From: DASVWH01 sp036389715
Lineage (GTDB): Bacteria; Acidobacteriota; Blastocatellia; Pyrinomonadales; Pyrinomonadaceae
DNA: 37,387 nt
Reading direction: 5' to 3'
NCBI GenBank assembly: GCA_036389715.1
Contig: DASVWH010000137.1
Location: 1 to 37,387 of the forward strand
A model generated the notes under the pieces. The model was not told the origin of the DNA. It saw only the letters and a program-made list of their open reading frames with translations, and searched no databases. The position numbers and the translations under genes are program-made. The stretch's first letter is position 1. Each line of letters starts with the position of its first letter. Below are positions 7,836 through 16,186 of this stretch, piece after piece.

Positions 7836-10800
7836 GTGCCTAGTTCCCCACGCTCTAAGCGAAACTCTGCCCCCGTGCGTTCCAAAGCCTTTGCCCTGAT
7901 TGCGCTTTTTTCACTGCTGATAGCACTTTTCCCCGAGCGATTCATCCCCCTGGATTCAGCCGTCCATGCCGCTCCGTCGCCCAACCTTGTGATTAGCCAG
8001 GTCTACGGCGGCGGCGGTAATTCGGGCGCTCCTTATACTCATGACTTCATCGAGCTATACAACCGGGGCACTGTCGCCGTCCCTCTCAACGGGATGTCTT
8101 TACAGTACGCGAGTGCTACCGGAACGGGTAATTATGGTTCGTCGGATACGCAGAAGACCGAGCTGCCGAGCGTGATGTTGCAGCCGGGCCAGTATTTCCT
8201 TGTGCAGGAGTCAGGTGGAACTACCGGAGTTCCTTTGACCAATCCTGATGTGATTGACTCGACTCCGATTGCCATGTCCGGCACGGCGGGCAAAGTCGCC
8301 CTCGTCACGGGAACGACGACGCTCGGTTGTAACGGCGCGGGAAATCCCTGTACGACCACGCAACTGGCGCGAGTCGTTGACCTGGTCGGCTACGGCGCTG
8401 TCTCGAACGGGGCTGGCTCCTTCGAGACTGCGGCGGCCCCCGGCCTGTCTAATAGCACGGCCGCGCTGCGTGCGAACGGCGGCGCGACGGATACGGATAA
8501 TAACTCTGCGGATTTCACAGCGGGCCCGCCCAATCCACGCAGCAGTACCGATGCTGCTCCGAGCGTTTCCAGCACGGTCCCGACGAGCGGGGCGAGCAAT
8601 GTCTCGACCAGCGCGAATCTCACGGTCAACTTCAGCGAGCCGGTCAACGGCGTCGGCAACTGGTTTACAATCTCGTGCGGCAGCAGCGGCTCGCATACGG
8701 CGGCCGTCACCGGCGGCCCCAAGGCATTCACGCTCAACCCGGATTCGGACTTCTTAAACGGCGAGCAATGTACGGTCACGATTCTCGCCGGGCAGGTCGA
8801 GGACCAGGACCCGGTTGACCCGCCGAACAACATGGTCGCCAACTACAGTTGGACATTCAACACTGTCGCCGCCGATCCATGCACCAGCCCCTTCACCAAC
8901 ATCTACACCGTTCAGGGCAGCGGCAGCGCGAGCCCCTTCCCCAACGGCACTAATAAAACCATCAGAGGTATCGTCACCGGAGACTTTCAGGGCAGTGCGG
9001 GCCTGGACGGCTTCTTCGTTCAGGACCAGACCGGCGATAACAACCCCGCGACCTCCGACGGCATCTTCGTCTTCGCTCCGGGCGGGACTGATGTCGCCGT
9101 CGGCGACGATGTCGTGGTCAGCGGTAAGGTCAGCGAATTCAACGGCTTGACCGAGCTTGGCAACGTCTCGACGATCACCCGGTGTGGCACCGGCAGCATC
9201 GCTCCGACGACGGTTCACCTGCCCGAGACGGTTGACGGCGAGCTTGAGCGTTACGAAGGCATGCTGGTCACTATCCCGGAAACGCTGACGGTTTCAGAGA
9301 ACTTCAATCTCGGTCGCTACGGCGAGTTGATGCTCTCTGCGGGCGGGCGTATGTTCCAGCCCAATAATTTCAACCTCCCGAAGAGTCCGGGCGCTCTGGC
9401 CGAAGCGGACGCGAACGCGCGCCGTCGCATCGTGCTCGACGACGGGAAGAGCATTCAGAACCCGAATCCGATTCCGTACCTCGGACCCGATAACACCCTG
9501 CGCGCGGGCGACACGACGAGCGGGCTCACGGGCTTACTCGATTTCAGATTCTCCGAGTACGTCGTGCAGCCGAGCGTCACACCGACTTTCACCCAGACCA
9601 ATCCGCGCACGGCAGCGCCCGAGCCTGTCAACGGCAACGTCAAGGTCGTCAGCATGAACGTGCTGAACTACTTCAACGGAAACGGCTCGGGGCTTGACGG
9701 GTCGGCGGGCGGATTCCCGACTTCGCGCGGCGCGAGCAATCTGGCGGAGTTCCAGCGCCAGCGTGCCAAGATCATCGCGGCCATCCTGGCGATAAATGCG
9801 GATGTGCTCGGCATCATCGAGATGGAAAACGACGGCTCCGGGCCTGCGACCGCAATCCAGGATTTGGTCAACGGCCTGAACAGTGCGACCGCGCCGGGCA
9901 CGTATGCTTTCCGACTCGGCCTGAATCCGGGAACCGATCTCATCAGGAACGCGATAATTTACAAGCCCGCGCGCGTCACACCTCTCGGGGATGCGGTCAA
10001 CGATGTGGATACGGACGGGGATAACGCCTGGACGCAGGCGCGCAACCCGCTCGCACAGACCTTCCAGTACAATCCGAACAGCGAGAAGTTCACCCTCATC
10101 GTCAATCACTTTACCTCGAAGGGATGCTCCGCCGACGATAAGGGGCTGGACGCCGATCAGGGTGACGGGCAGGGCTGCGACAACTACCGGCGCATGCAGC
10201 AGGCGCAGCGCTTGCTGCTATTTATCGCCGAGCGCCAGGCGGCCGCGGGCGACGATGACGTGCTGGTCATGGGCGACCTCAACGCATACGGTAAGGATGA
10301 CCCCATCAGGGCGCTGACGGATGGCGGGCTCGTCAACCAAATCGAGCAGTTCATCGAGCATCCCTACTCCTACGTCTTCGGCGGAGAGTCCGGCTACCTG
10401 GACCACGCGCTGACAACCACGAGCCTCAGTTCTCAGGTGAGCGGTGTCACGGAGTGGCATATCAACGCGGACGAGCCGATCATCATTGACTATAATAAGG
10501 AGTTCAAGCCTCCTTCACCCGACCTCTACGCGGCGACGCCCTACCGCTCATCCGACCACGACCCGGTCATCGTCGGACTTGAGTTGAATGCGCCGCCGAC
10601 TGCCGATGCCGGTGGACCCTACAACGTCAACGAGGGCGGCTCCGTGACCGTCACGGCCGCGGGCAGCGACCCGGACAATGATGCGCTGACCTATGATTGG
10701 GACCTCGACAACGACGGGAACTTTGAGGTCTCGAACCAGCAAAGCGTGAGCTTCTCGGCAGCGGGGCTGGACGGTCCGAGCAGCCGTACCATCAGGGTGC

Positions 10801-11486
10801 GCGTCTCGGATGCGACGCACTCGACGACCGATGAAGCGACGGTCAACATTGCAAACGTTGCGCCTTCGGTCGGGGCTGTCACGGTAACGCCGAACCCTGT
10901 CTTGCTGAACTCTTCGGTCAACGCCGGTGCGAGCTTCACCGATCCGGGGACGCCGGACACACACACCGCCTCCTGGAACTGGGGCGACGGGCAGACTTCT
11001 GTGGGCGTCGTGACGGAATCGAACGGCTCGGGCTCCGTTACCGGCAGCCATACCTACAATACGATTGGCAGCTATAACGCCAGCCTGACCGTCACCGACG
11101 ACGATGCCGGTTCCGGCTCGAACAGCGTTCAGGTCAATGTCACCTACGGCATCGTTTCACTGTTCGACCAGACAGAGGCGCACAAGAGCGGGAGCACCAT
11201 TCCCATCAAACTCCAGCTCGTTGATGCCAACGGCAACAACCTGTCAGGCGCGAATAAGACTGTGCACCTGGTCAGCGTCACATTCAATTCCGTGATCGTT
11301 GGCGGGCCGGACTACGATTCGGGCAACTCAAACCGGGGGAACAACTTCCGCTTCGACCCTGTGCTGGGCGGATACATCTTCAACCTGAGCACGAAGAGTC
11401 TGGGGTCCGCGCCCGGTGAGTATACTGTAAACTTCACCGTCGCGGGCGACCCCGTCATTCACACGATTACCTTCACCCTGAGATAG
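7836..11486 (+). CDS. Secreted lamin-tail/endonuclease/PKD multidomain protein
   Basis: A 1216-residue exported protein of the ExeM/NucH-like extracellular nuclease type. Order: signal peptide (1-46); lamin-tail domain (about 50-235, starting LVISQVYGGGGNSGAPYTHD with FIELYNRG); Ig-like Big_5 domain (about 238-343, STVPTSGASNVS); an OB-fold-like segment (about 347-465, IRGIVTGDF); endonuclease/exonuclease/phosphatase domain (about 601-915) with VVSMNVLNYF, IIEMENDG, VLVMGDLNAYG and the terminal SSDHDPVIVG carrying the catalytic Asp-His; two PKD domains (918-1008 and 1008-1105, with WNWGDGQ); and a C-terminal beta domain (1107-1216). It probably degrades extracellular DNA or phosphoesters. GTG start: AAAGGA (7822-7827) lies 8 nt upstream. 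It is flanked by its own promoter and terminator. Confidence 0.9.
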   Translation: MPSSPRSKRNSAPVRSKAFALIALFSLLIALFPERFIPLDSAVHAAPSPNLVISQVYGGGGNSGAPYTHDFIELYNRGTVAVPLNGMSLQYASATGTGNYGSSDTQKTELPSVMLQPGQYFLVQESGGTTGVPLTNPDVIDSTPIAMSGTAGKVALVTGTTTLGCNGAGNPCTTTQLARVVDLVGYGAVSNGAGSFETAAAPGLSNSTAALRANGGATDTDNNSADFTAGPPNPRSSTDAAPSVSSTVPTSGASNVSTSANLTVNFSEPVNGVGNWFTISCGSSGSHTAAVTGGPKAFTLNPDSDFLNGEQCTVTILAGQVEDQDPVDPPNNMVANYSWTFNTVAADPCTSPFTNIYTVQGSGSASPFPNGTNKTIRGIVTGDFQGSAGLDGFFVQDQTGDNNPATSDGIFVFAPGGTDVAVGDDVVVSGKVSEFNGLTELGNVSTITRCGTGSIAPTTVHLPETVDGELERYEGMLVTIPETLTVSENFNLGRYGELMLSAGGRMFQPNNFNLPKSPGALAEADANARRRIVLDDGKSIQNPNPIPYLGPDNTLRAGDTTSGLTGLLDFRFSEYVVQPSVTPTFTQTNPRTAAPEPVNGNVKVVSMNVLNYFNGNGSGLDGSAGGFPTSRGASNLAEFQRQRAKIIAAILAINADVLGIIEMENDGSGPATAIQDLVNGLNSATAPGTYAFRLGLNPGTDLIRNAIIYKPARVTPLGDAVNDVDTDGDNAWTQARNPLAQTFQYNPNSEKFTLIVNHFTSKGCSADDKGLDADQGDGQGCDNYRRMQQAQRLLLFIAERQAAAGDDDVLVMGDLNAYGKDDPIRALTDGGLVNQIEQFIEHPYSYVFGGESGYLDHALTTTSLSSQVSGVTEWHINADEPIIIDYNKEFKPPSPDLYAATPYRSSDHDPVIVGLELNAPPTADAGGPYNVNEGGSVTVTAAGSDPDNDALTYDWDLDNDGNFEVSNQQSVSFSAAGLDGPSSRTIRVRVSDATHSTTDEATVNIANVAPSVGAVTVTPNPVLLNSSVNAGASFTDPGTPDTHTASWNWGDGQTSVGVVTESNGSGSVTGSHTYNTIGSYNASLTVTDDDAGSGSNSVQVNVTYGIVSLFDQTEAHKSGSTIPIKLQLVDANGNNLSGANKTVHLVSVTFNSVIVGGPDYDSGNSNRGNNFRFDPVLGGYIFNLSTKSLGSAPGEYTVNFTVAGDPVIHTITFTLR

Positions 11487-11503
11487 CCTCTTCGGGAGAA
11501 GCT

Positions 11504-11548
11504 CAAGCGAAAAGGCCCTGATGGTTTGCGTCAGGGCCTTTTCGCTTG
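11504..11548 (+). terminator. Strong terminator after the nuclease gene
   Basis: A perfect 18-bp stem, 11504-11521 against 11531-11548, has a 9-nt loop (11522-11530). The right arm contains GGGCCTTTTCGC and the left GCGAAAAGGCCC, so the T-run sits in the stem and the hairpin is nearly symmetric on both strands. It begins 17 nt after the stop codon. Confidence 0.85.
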
Positions 11549-11584
11549 GAGTTTAAGGGCGCGCTCGCACGGCGCGTCTTAAAG

Positions 11585-11614
11585 CTGACAAAGAAATACG
11601 ATGCGAGGCATAAT
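11585..11614 (+). promoter_or_regulatory. Candidate promoter of the racemase/M20 pair
   Basis: CTGACA (11585-11590) and CATAAT (11609-11614) are 18 nt apart, within an AT-richer stretch between the terminator and the ATG at 11637. The leader would be about 16 nt, with no obvious ribosome-binding site. TATATT at 11619-11624 is an alternative -10. Confidence 0.35.
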
Positions 11615-11636
11615 GTTCTATATTGCCTGTTGAGCC

Positions 11637-12746
11637 ATGAGAATTACACAAGTCGAGCTGCGCGAGATTCGTCTCGGCCTCGTACATTTTTTCGAGACCA
11701 GCTTCGGGCGGACCACGGAGCGGCGCATCCTGCTCGTCCGCGTCCTTGACGAAGAGGGCGCTGAAGGGTGGGGCGAATGCACCGTGGGCGAAGGCCCTTT
11801 CTACTCAGAGGAATGGACCGAGAGCGCCTGGGCCACTCTCAAAACATATCTCGCGCCGATGGTGCTCGGCCGCACGGTCGAGCGCGCCGCCGATGTCTTC
11901 TCTTTGATGAATCGCGTGCGCGGCAACCGGATGGCGAAGGCTGCGTTGGAGACTGCGTGCTGGGACCTGGAGGCCAAGCGCGCGGGCCTGCCGCTCTGGA
12001 AACATCTCGGGGGCGTCCAAAGAGAGATAGCGTGCGGCGTCTCCATCGGCATTCAGGAGACGCCGGAAGCCCTGCTGGAAAAGATCGAGAAGGAGCTGGG
12101 CGCGGGCTACCAGCGCATCAAGATCAAGATCAAGCCGGGCTGGGACGTGGGCATCCTTGAGTTGGTCCGCGAGCGTTTCCCGGAGATACCATTGATGGGC
12201 GATGCCAACTCGGCCTACAGGCTGGGCGACGCGCCGCTGCTCGGCCGGATGGACGAGTTCCGGCTGATGATGATCGAGCAGCCGCTGGCGTATGATGACA
12301 TGCTCGACCACGCCGAGTTGCAGCGGCAGTTGCGCACGCCCATTTGCCTGGACGAGTCAATCCGCACGCCGGAGGATGCGCGTCATGCGATTGAGCTGGG
12401 CGCTTGCCGCATCATCAACGTCAAGCTGGGTCGCGTCGGCGGTCACACGGAAGCGCGGCGCGTCGAGCTTATCTGCCGCGAGGGAGGGATTCCGGTCTGG
12501 TGCGGCGGGATGCTCGAATCCGGCATCGGGCGCGCTCACAACATCGCGCTGGCGACGCTCGAAGGCTTCACGCTGCCGGGCGATGTCTCGGCCAGCGCGC
12601 GCTACTGGGAGGAAGATATTATAGAGCCGCCCGTCACGGTCACGCCGCGCGGAACCATCGTCGCGCCCGACGCGCCCGGAATCGGCTATCAAATCAACCG
12701 CGGGCGGATAGAGGCGCTCACGGTCAGGAAGGAGAGCCTGTCCTGA
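11637..12746 (+). CDS. o-Succinylbenzoate synthase / N-succinylamino acid racemase family enzyme
   Basis: A 369-residue enolase-superfamily enzyme of the MenC/NSAR branch. The N-terminal capping domain (1-120) includes GWGECTVGEGPFYSEEW. The barrel carries the catalytic set: lysines in IKIKIKPGWD (K162/K164/K166), metal ligands D189 (MGDANSAY), E214 (MIEQPL) and D239 (CLDESI), and the opposite-face lysine K263 (NVKLGRVGG). These are the residues of the family that makes o-succinylbenzoate for menaquinone and, in many members, racemises N-succinyl amino acids. Sequence alone cannot separate the two activities. Adjacency to an M20 hydrolase (19 nt gap) and absence of any other men gene favour racemisation, as in Geobacillus-type NSAR pathways. 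Confidence 0.85.
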   Translation: MRITQVELREIRLGLVHFFETSFGRTTERRILLVRVLDEEGAEGWGECTVGEGPFYSEEWTESAWATLKTYLAPMVLGRTVERAADVFSLMNRVRGNRMAKAALETACWDLEAKRAGLPLWKHLGGVQREIACGVSIGIQETPEALLEKIEKELGAGYQRIKIKIKPGWDVGILELVRERFPEIPLMGDANSAYRLGDAPLLGRMDEFRLMMIEQPLAYDDMLDHAELQRQLRTPICLDESIRTPEDARHAIELGACRIINVKLGRVGGHTEARRVELICREGGIPVWCGGMLESGIGRAHNIALATLEGFTLPGDVSASARYWEEDIIEPPVTVTPRGTIVAPDAPGIGYQINRGRIEALTVRKESLS

Positions 12747-12765
12747 CCTTTGAGCTGATTCGATT

Positions 12766-13938
12766 ATGAGTCGTCACCTGGAGAAAGCAGCGGCGGGAGC
12801 CTTGCTCGAATTTATGGAGCGGCGGCGAGATGAGGCGCTGGCGCTCGTGCGCGAGCTGGTCGAAACCGAATCGCCATCAGGCGACGTTGAAGGCAGCCGC
12901 GCCGTCGTCAGCTTACTGGCCGAAGCGGCGCATGCGGCGGGCAGCCGCCTTGCGGTCGAGCGGATCGAGAGTCCCGGCTACGGCGAGCATCTGCGCGTCA
13001 GGGCTTTCACGGAGGGCGCGGGCGATTCCGGGACCATTCTGCTCGTCGGACACACGGACACCGTGCACCCGCGCGGCACTCTGCTCGCGCGTCCCTGGCG
13101 CAGCAGCGGCAATCGCATCTACGGCCCCGGCATCTTCGACATGAAAGCGAACTGCGTGATGGCGCTGGAAGCCCTGCGCGCCTGCGCGGAGCTTGGGCTC
13201 GCGCCGCGCCGCGCGGTCACGCTCATCCTGACCTGCGATGAAGAGACCGGAAGCATGACGGGCCGCGCGCTGGTCGAAGAGGAGGCGCGGCGCGCACACG
13301 CAGCGCTGGTGCTTGAGCCGCCTGCCGCGGGCGGGCGCGTCAAGACGGCGCGCAAGGGAACAGGCATCTTCAGGATGGAGGCGCAAGGCATCGCCGCGCA
13401 CGCCGGGTTAGAGCCGGAGAAGGGCGCGAGCGCGACGCTGGAATTGGCGCGACAGATAATCCGCCTCTCCGAGCTTGACGGCCGGGAGAAGGGAACGACC
13501 ATCAACGTCGGCGTGATTCAGGGCGGGACACGCTCGAACGTCGTCGCGGCCGAGGCGCACGCCGAGATAGACGTTCGCTTCAGCACGTCGGACGAAGCGA
13601 ACCGCATCAAGAGAGAACTGACGGAGGCGCGTCCGTTTGACGAGCGCGTACGGTTGTCCGTCAGCGGCGACATCAATCGTCCGCCGCTCGAACGCACGGC
13701 GCAGGTCGCGGCTCTCTTCGAGCAGGCGCGGCAGGTTGCGGGCGCAATCGGCTTTGAGCTGGGCGAAGCGGCGGTCGGCGGGGCATCGGACGGCAACTTC
13801 GTGGCGGCGATGAACGTGCCTGTCCTGGACGGGCTCGGCATAGAGGGCGACGGCGCACACGCGGAGCACGAACACATCGTCGTCGAAGATATCGCCAGGC
13901 GCGGCGCACTGCTGGCGGGCCTGCTCGCCTCGCTCTGA
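12766..13938 (+). CDS. M20 family metallo-amidohydrolase/peptidase (CPG2-like)
   Basis: A 390-residue dinuclear zinc hydrolase of the M20/ArgE/CPG2 family. Ligands are visible: H96 and D98 in VGHTDTVHPRG, bridging D125 in YGPGIFDMKAN, general base E159 and ligand E160 in CDEETGSMTGR, E184 in LVLEPP, and a late His in GAHAEHEHIVVED near 365. The dimerisation domain (about 193-300) contains IAAHAGLEPEKGAS. It follows the racemase by 19 nt and is probably cotranscribed, so an N-succinyl or N-acyl L-amino acid is a reasonable substrate; a carboxypeptidase role remains possible. There is no signal peptide, so it is cytosolic. Confidence 0.85.
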   Translation: MSRHLEKAAAGALLEFMERRRDEALALVRELVETESPSGDVEGSRAVVSLLAEAAHAAGSRLAVERIESPGYGEHLRVRAFTEGAGDSGTILLVGHTDTVHPRGTLLARPWRSSGNRIYGPGIFDMKANCVMALEALRACAELGLAPRRAVTLILTCDEETGSMTGRALVEEEARRAHAALVLEPPAAGGRVKTARKGTGIFRMEAQGIAAHAGLEPEKGASATLELARQIIRLSELDGREKGTTINVGVIQGGTRSNVVAAEAHAEIDVRFSTSDEANRIKRELTEARPFDERVRLSVSGDINRPPLERTAQVAALFEQARQVAGAIGFELGEAAVGGASDGNFVAAMNVPVLDGLGIEGDGAHAEHEHIVVEDIARRGALLAGLLASL

Positions 13939-13958
13939 AGAAACGTCCCGGCCGCCGT

Positions 13959-14001
13959 TAGTTGCAGACAGGCGCAGAGTCGCGCAGAGACGCGCAACTA
14001 C
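13959..14001. repeat. Tandem 10-nt units inside a short inverted repeat
   Basis: Three consecutive decamers start at 13972, 13982 and 13992: GCGCAGAGTC, GCGCAGAGAC and GCGCAACTAC. TAGTTGC (13959-13965) and GCAACTA (13994-14000) bracket them as an inverted repeat. It lies in the 171-nt gap between the M20 gene and exonuclease III. I see no promoter or coding sequence in it. Confidence 0.5.
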
Positions 14002-14109
14002 AGGCGCTCATGAGAGCCAGCCCTTCGATCTGTCTTTCGCTGTTGCTCTGCGGCTTTCGGCGGCAGTATTGAAACGTATTCCAAGGATTCGGAGGCTCCC
14101 TGTTACCAG

Positions 14110-14889
14110 ATGAAACTCGCTACCTGGAATGTTAATTCCGTGACCGCGCGATTGCCCGTGGTGACGCAGTGGCTCGCCCAGGCGCGCCCCGATGTGCTTT
14201 GTTTGCAGGAGTTAAAGTGTACGGATGAGAAGTTCCCGGCCGCCGCGTTTGCGGAGCTGGGCTACGAGTCGGAGGTCTTCGGGCAGAAGACCTACAACGG
14301 CGTGGCCATCCTCTCGCGCACCGGCTGCACGAACGCTCAGCGCGGCTTTCCCGACGACGAGGAAGGAGCGCACGCGCGCCTCCTGGCCGCGACGGTAGAG
14401 GGCGTGCGCGTCGTTAATGTTTACGTGCCGAACGGGCAGTTCGTCGGTTCGGACAAGTACCGTTTCAAGCTCGAATGGATGAAGCGGTTGCGCGCCTTCT
14501 TCGACGACGAATATAAGCAGGGCCAGCGCGTCCTGCTCTGCGGCGATTTCAACGTCGCGCCCGAAGAGCGCGATGTGCATGACCCGGAACAGTGGGAGGG
14601 CCACGTGCTTTTCAGCAAGCGCGAGCGCGCCGCCCTGGAGAAGCTCAGGGAATGGGGCTTTACGGATGCGTTTCGCTTGCACACGGAAGAGGGCGGCCAT
14701 TATTCCTGGTGGGACTATAGGCAGGGCGCGTTTCGCCGCAACACCGGGCTGCGGATAGATCACATCTGGGTCTCGAAGCCGCTCGCCGCACGCTGCACCG
14801 GCTGCCGGATAGACAAAGAGCCGCGCGCCTGGGAGCGGCCCTCCGATCATACGCCGGTCGTGGCCGAGTTTGATCTGAGCGATGAGTGA
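14110..14889 (+). CDS. xth: Exodeoxyribonuclease III
   Basis: A 259-residue member of the ExoIII/APE1 family that cleaves 5' of abasic sites and removes 3' blocks in base-excision repair. Signatures in order: MKLATWNVNSV (N7 region), the metal-binding glutamate E34 in CLQELKCTDEKFP, VNVYVPNG, GDFNVAPEERDVHDP, the DNA-contact WWDYRQGAFRRNTGLRIDHIW and the catalytic His in ERPSDHTPVVAEF. Length and motif spacing are normal. The ATG at 14110 gives the canonical N-terminus, though only a weak ribosome-binding site is visible. It stands apart from its neighbours by 171 and 123 nt. Confidence 0.95.
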   Translation: MKLATWNVNSVTARLPVVTQWLAQARPDVLCLQELKCTDEKFPAAAFAELGYESEVFGQKTYNGVAILSRTGCTNAQRGFPDDEEGAHARLLAATVEGVRVVNVYVPNGQFVGSDKYRFKLEWMKRLRAFFDDEYKQGQRVLLCGDFNVAPEERDVHDPEQWEGHVLFSKRERAALEKLREWGFTDAFRLHTEEGGHYSWWDYRQGAFRRNTGLRIDHIWVSKPLAARCTGCRIDKEPRAWERPSDHTPVVAEFDLSDE

Positions 14890-15012
14890 TGAAGAGAGCG
14901 CGGTGAAGCGTGAGCGGAGCGGCGCGATGAGCCGCCGGGAGCAGCCGGACCTGTGCGGCTCGCTTCGTCGCCCGAGGTTCGGACTTGCCTTTGAGGATGA
15001 GGGGAGCAGTTG

Positions 15013-16047
15013 ATGAGTAAACGGAACAAAGATACATGGATGCTGGCGGCGGCCGGCGTGGGCGCTTTGATGGCGGGGCGGGCTGCGTTCAGGTGGTGGA
15101 AGGAGTATGACCTGCGCGAGAAGGTGGTCTTAATAACGGGCGGGTCGCGTGGGCTCGGGCTGGTGATGGCCAGAGAGCTGGTGCGCGAGGGCTCGCTGCT
15201 GGCCATCTGCGCGCGAGACGAAAGGGAGCTCGGGCGCGCGCGTGAAGAGTTGGAGCAGCGCGGCGCACGCGTCCTCGCCCTTCAGTGCGATGTTACGCAG
15301 CAGGCGCAGGTGGACCGGATGGTGAGCGCCGTTCAGAGCCATTACGGAAGGGTTGACGTGCTCATCAACAACGCCGGGGTGATTGAGGTCGGCCCGGTGG
15401 AAGTGATGACGCCGGACGATTACGAAGAGGCCATGAAGACGCACTTCTGGGGGCCGCTCTATACGACGCTGGCGGTTTTGCCGGAGATGCGGCGGCGGCG
15501 CGACGGCCGCATCGTCAACATCTCTTCCATCGGCGGCAAAATCGGCATCCCGCACCTGGTCCCTTACAGCGCGAGTAAGTTTGCGCTGGTCGGACTCTCC
15601 GAAGGCTTGCGCGCCGAACTCGCCAAAGACGGCATCGTCGTGACGACCGTCTGTCCCGGACTGATGCGCACGGGGAGCCCGCGCAACGCCGTCTTCAAGG
15701 GGCAGCATCGCTCCGAGTACGCCTGGTTCAGCATCAGCGATGCGACTCCGCTGACGGCGATGAAGGCCGAACGCGCCGCGCGACAGATTATCGCGGCCTG
15801 CCGTCGCGGCGATGCGGAGGTCGTGCTCTCGATCCAGGCCCAGCTGGCCGTCAAGTTTCACGGCCTCTTTCCGGGACTGACGGCAGACGCGCTCGGCCTC
15901 CTGAACAGGCTCCTGCCTGCTCCCGGAGGCATCGGCACGGCGCGTGCCCTCGGAAAAGAGAGCCAGTCGGAGTTGTCGCCGTCCTGGGTAACGACGCTCA
16001 GCGACCAGGCGGCGCAGCAGAACAACGAAGTCCTGGACCTGGATTAG
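15013..16047 (+). CDS. Membrane-anchored short-chain dehydrogenase/reductase
   Basis: A 344-residue SDR of unknown substrate. An N-terminal hydrophobic segment (about 9-27, WMLAAAGVGALMAGRAAF) may anchor it to the membrane. The Rossmann domain has TGGSRGLG (42-49), the adenine-site NNAG (119-122), catalytic Ser in NISSIGG (171-172) and YSASK with Y185 and K189. A C-terminal extension of about 80 residues follows the fold. GGGGAG (15001-15006) is 6 nt before ATG 15013; a TTG one codon earlier is less likely. A purine-rich phased palindrome separates it from the phosphatase gene. Confidence 0.9.
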   Translation: MSKRNKDTWMLAAAGVGALMAGRAAFRWWKEYDLREKVVLITGGSRGLGLVMARELVREGSLLAICARDERELGRAREELEQRGARVLALQCDVTQQAQVDRMVSAVQSHYGRVDVLINNAGVIEVGPVEVMTPDDYEEAMKTHFWGPLYTTLAVLPEMRRRRDGRIVNISSIGGKIGIPHLVPYSASKFALVGLSEGLRAELAKDGIVVTTVCPGLMRTGSPRNAVFKGQHRSEYAWFSISDATPLTAMKAERAARQIIAACRRGDAEVVLSIQAQLAVKFHGLFPGLTADALGLLNRLLPAPGGIGTARALGKESQSELSPSWVTTLSDQAAQQNNEVLDLD

Positions 16048-16050
16048 CCG

Positions 16051-16171
16051 GGAAAAAGAGAGGGCAAAAGGGAAAGACCCGGATGGATAAAAGGAGCAGA
16101 GGGCGCGGCAAATCCGAAACGCCTGCTCCTCGCTTCATCTTCATCTTTGGACCTCTGCCCGTCTTCTCTGT
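16051..16171. repeat. Phased imperfect palindrome between the SDR and phosphatase genes
   Basis: AGGAGCAG (16092-16099) pairs perfectly with CTGCTCCT (16123-16130). Outside it a purine-rich left arm of about 40 nt faces a pyrimidine-rich right arm that reads in 7-nt steps: TCGCTTC, ATCTTCA, TCTTTGG, ACCTCTG, CCCGTCT, TCTCTGT. Complementarity outside the core is imperfect but includes GGGCA against TGCCC. The element fills nearly the whole 139-nt gap. Confidence 0.5.
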
Positions 16172-16186
16172 GAGAGGTTTAGCGTC

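Noticed and set aside
11637..12746. Firm assignment as MenC of menaquinone synthesis
   Set aside because: OSBS and NSAR activities share all visible catalytic residues. With an M20 partner and no other men gene here, I kept the family-level name.
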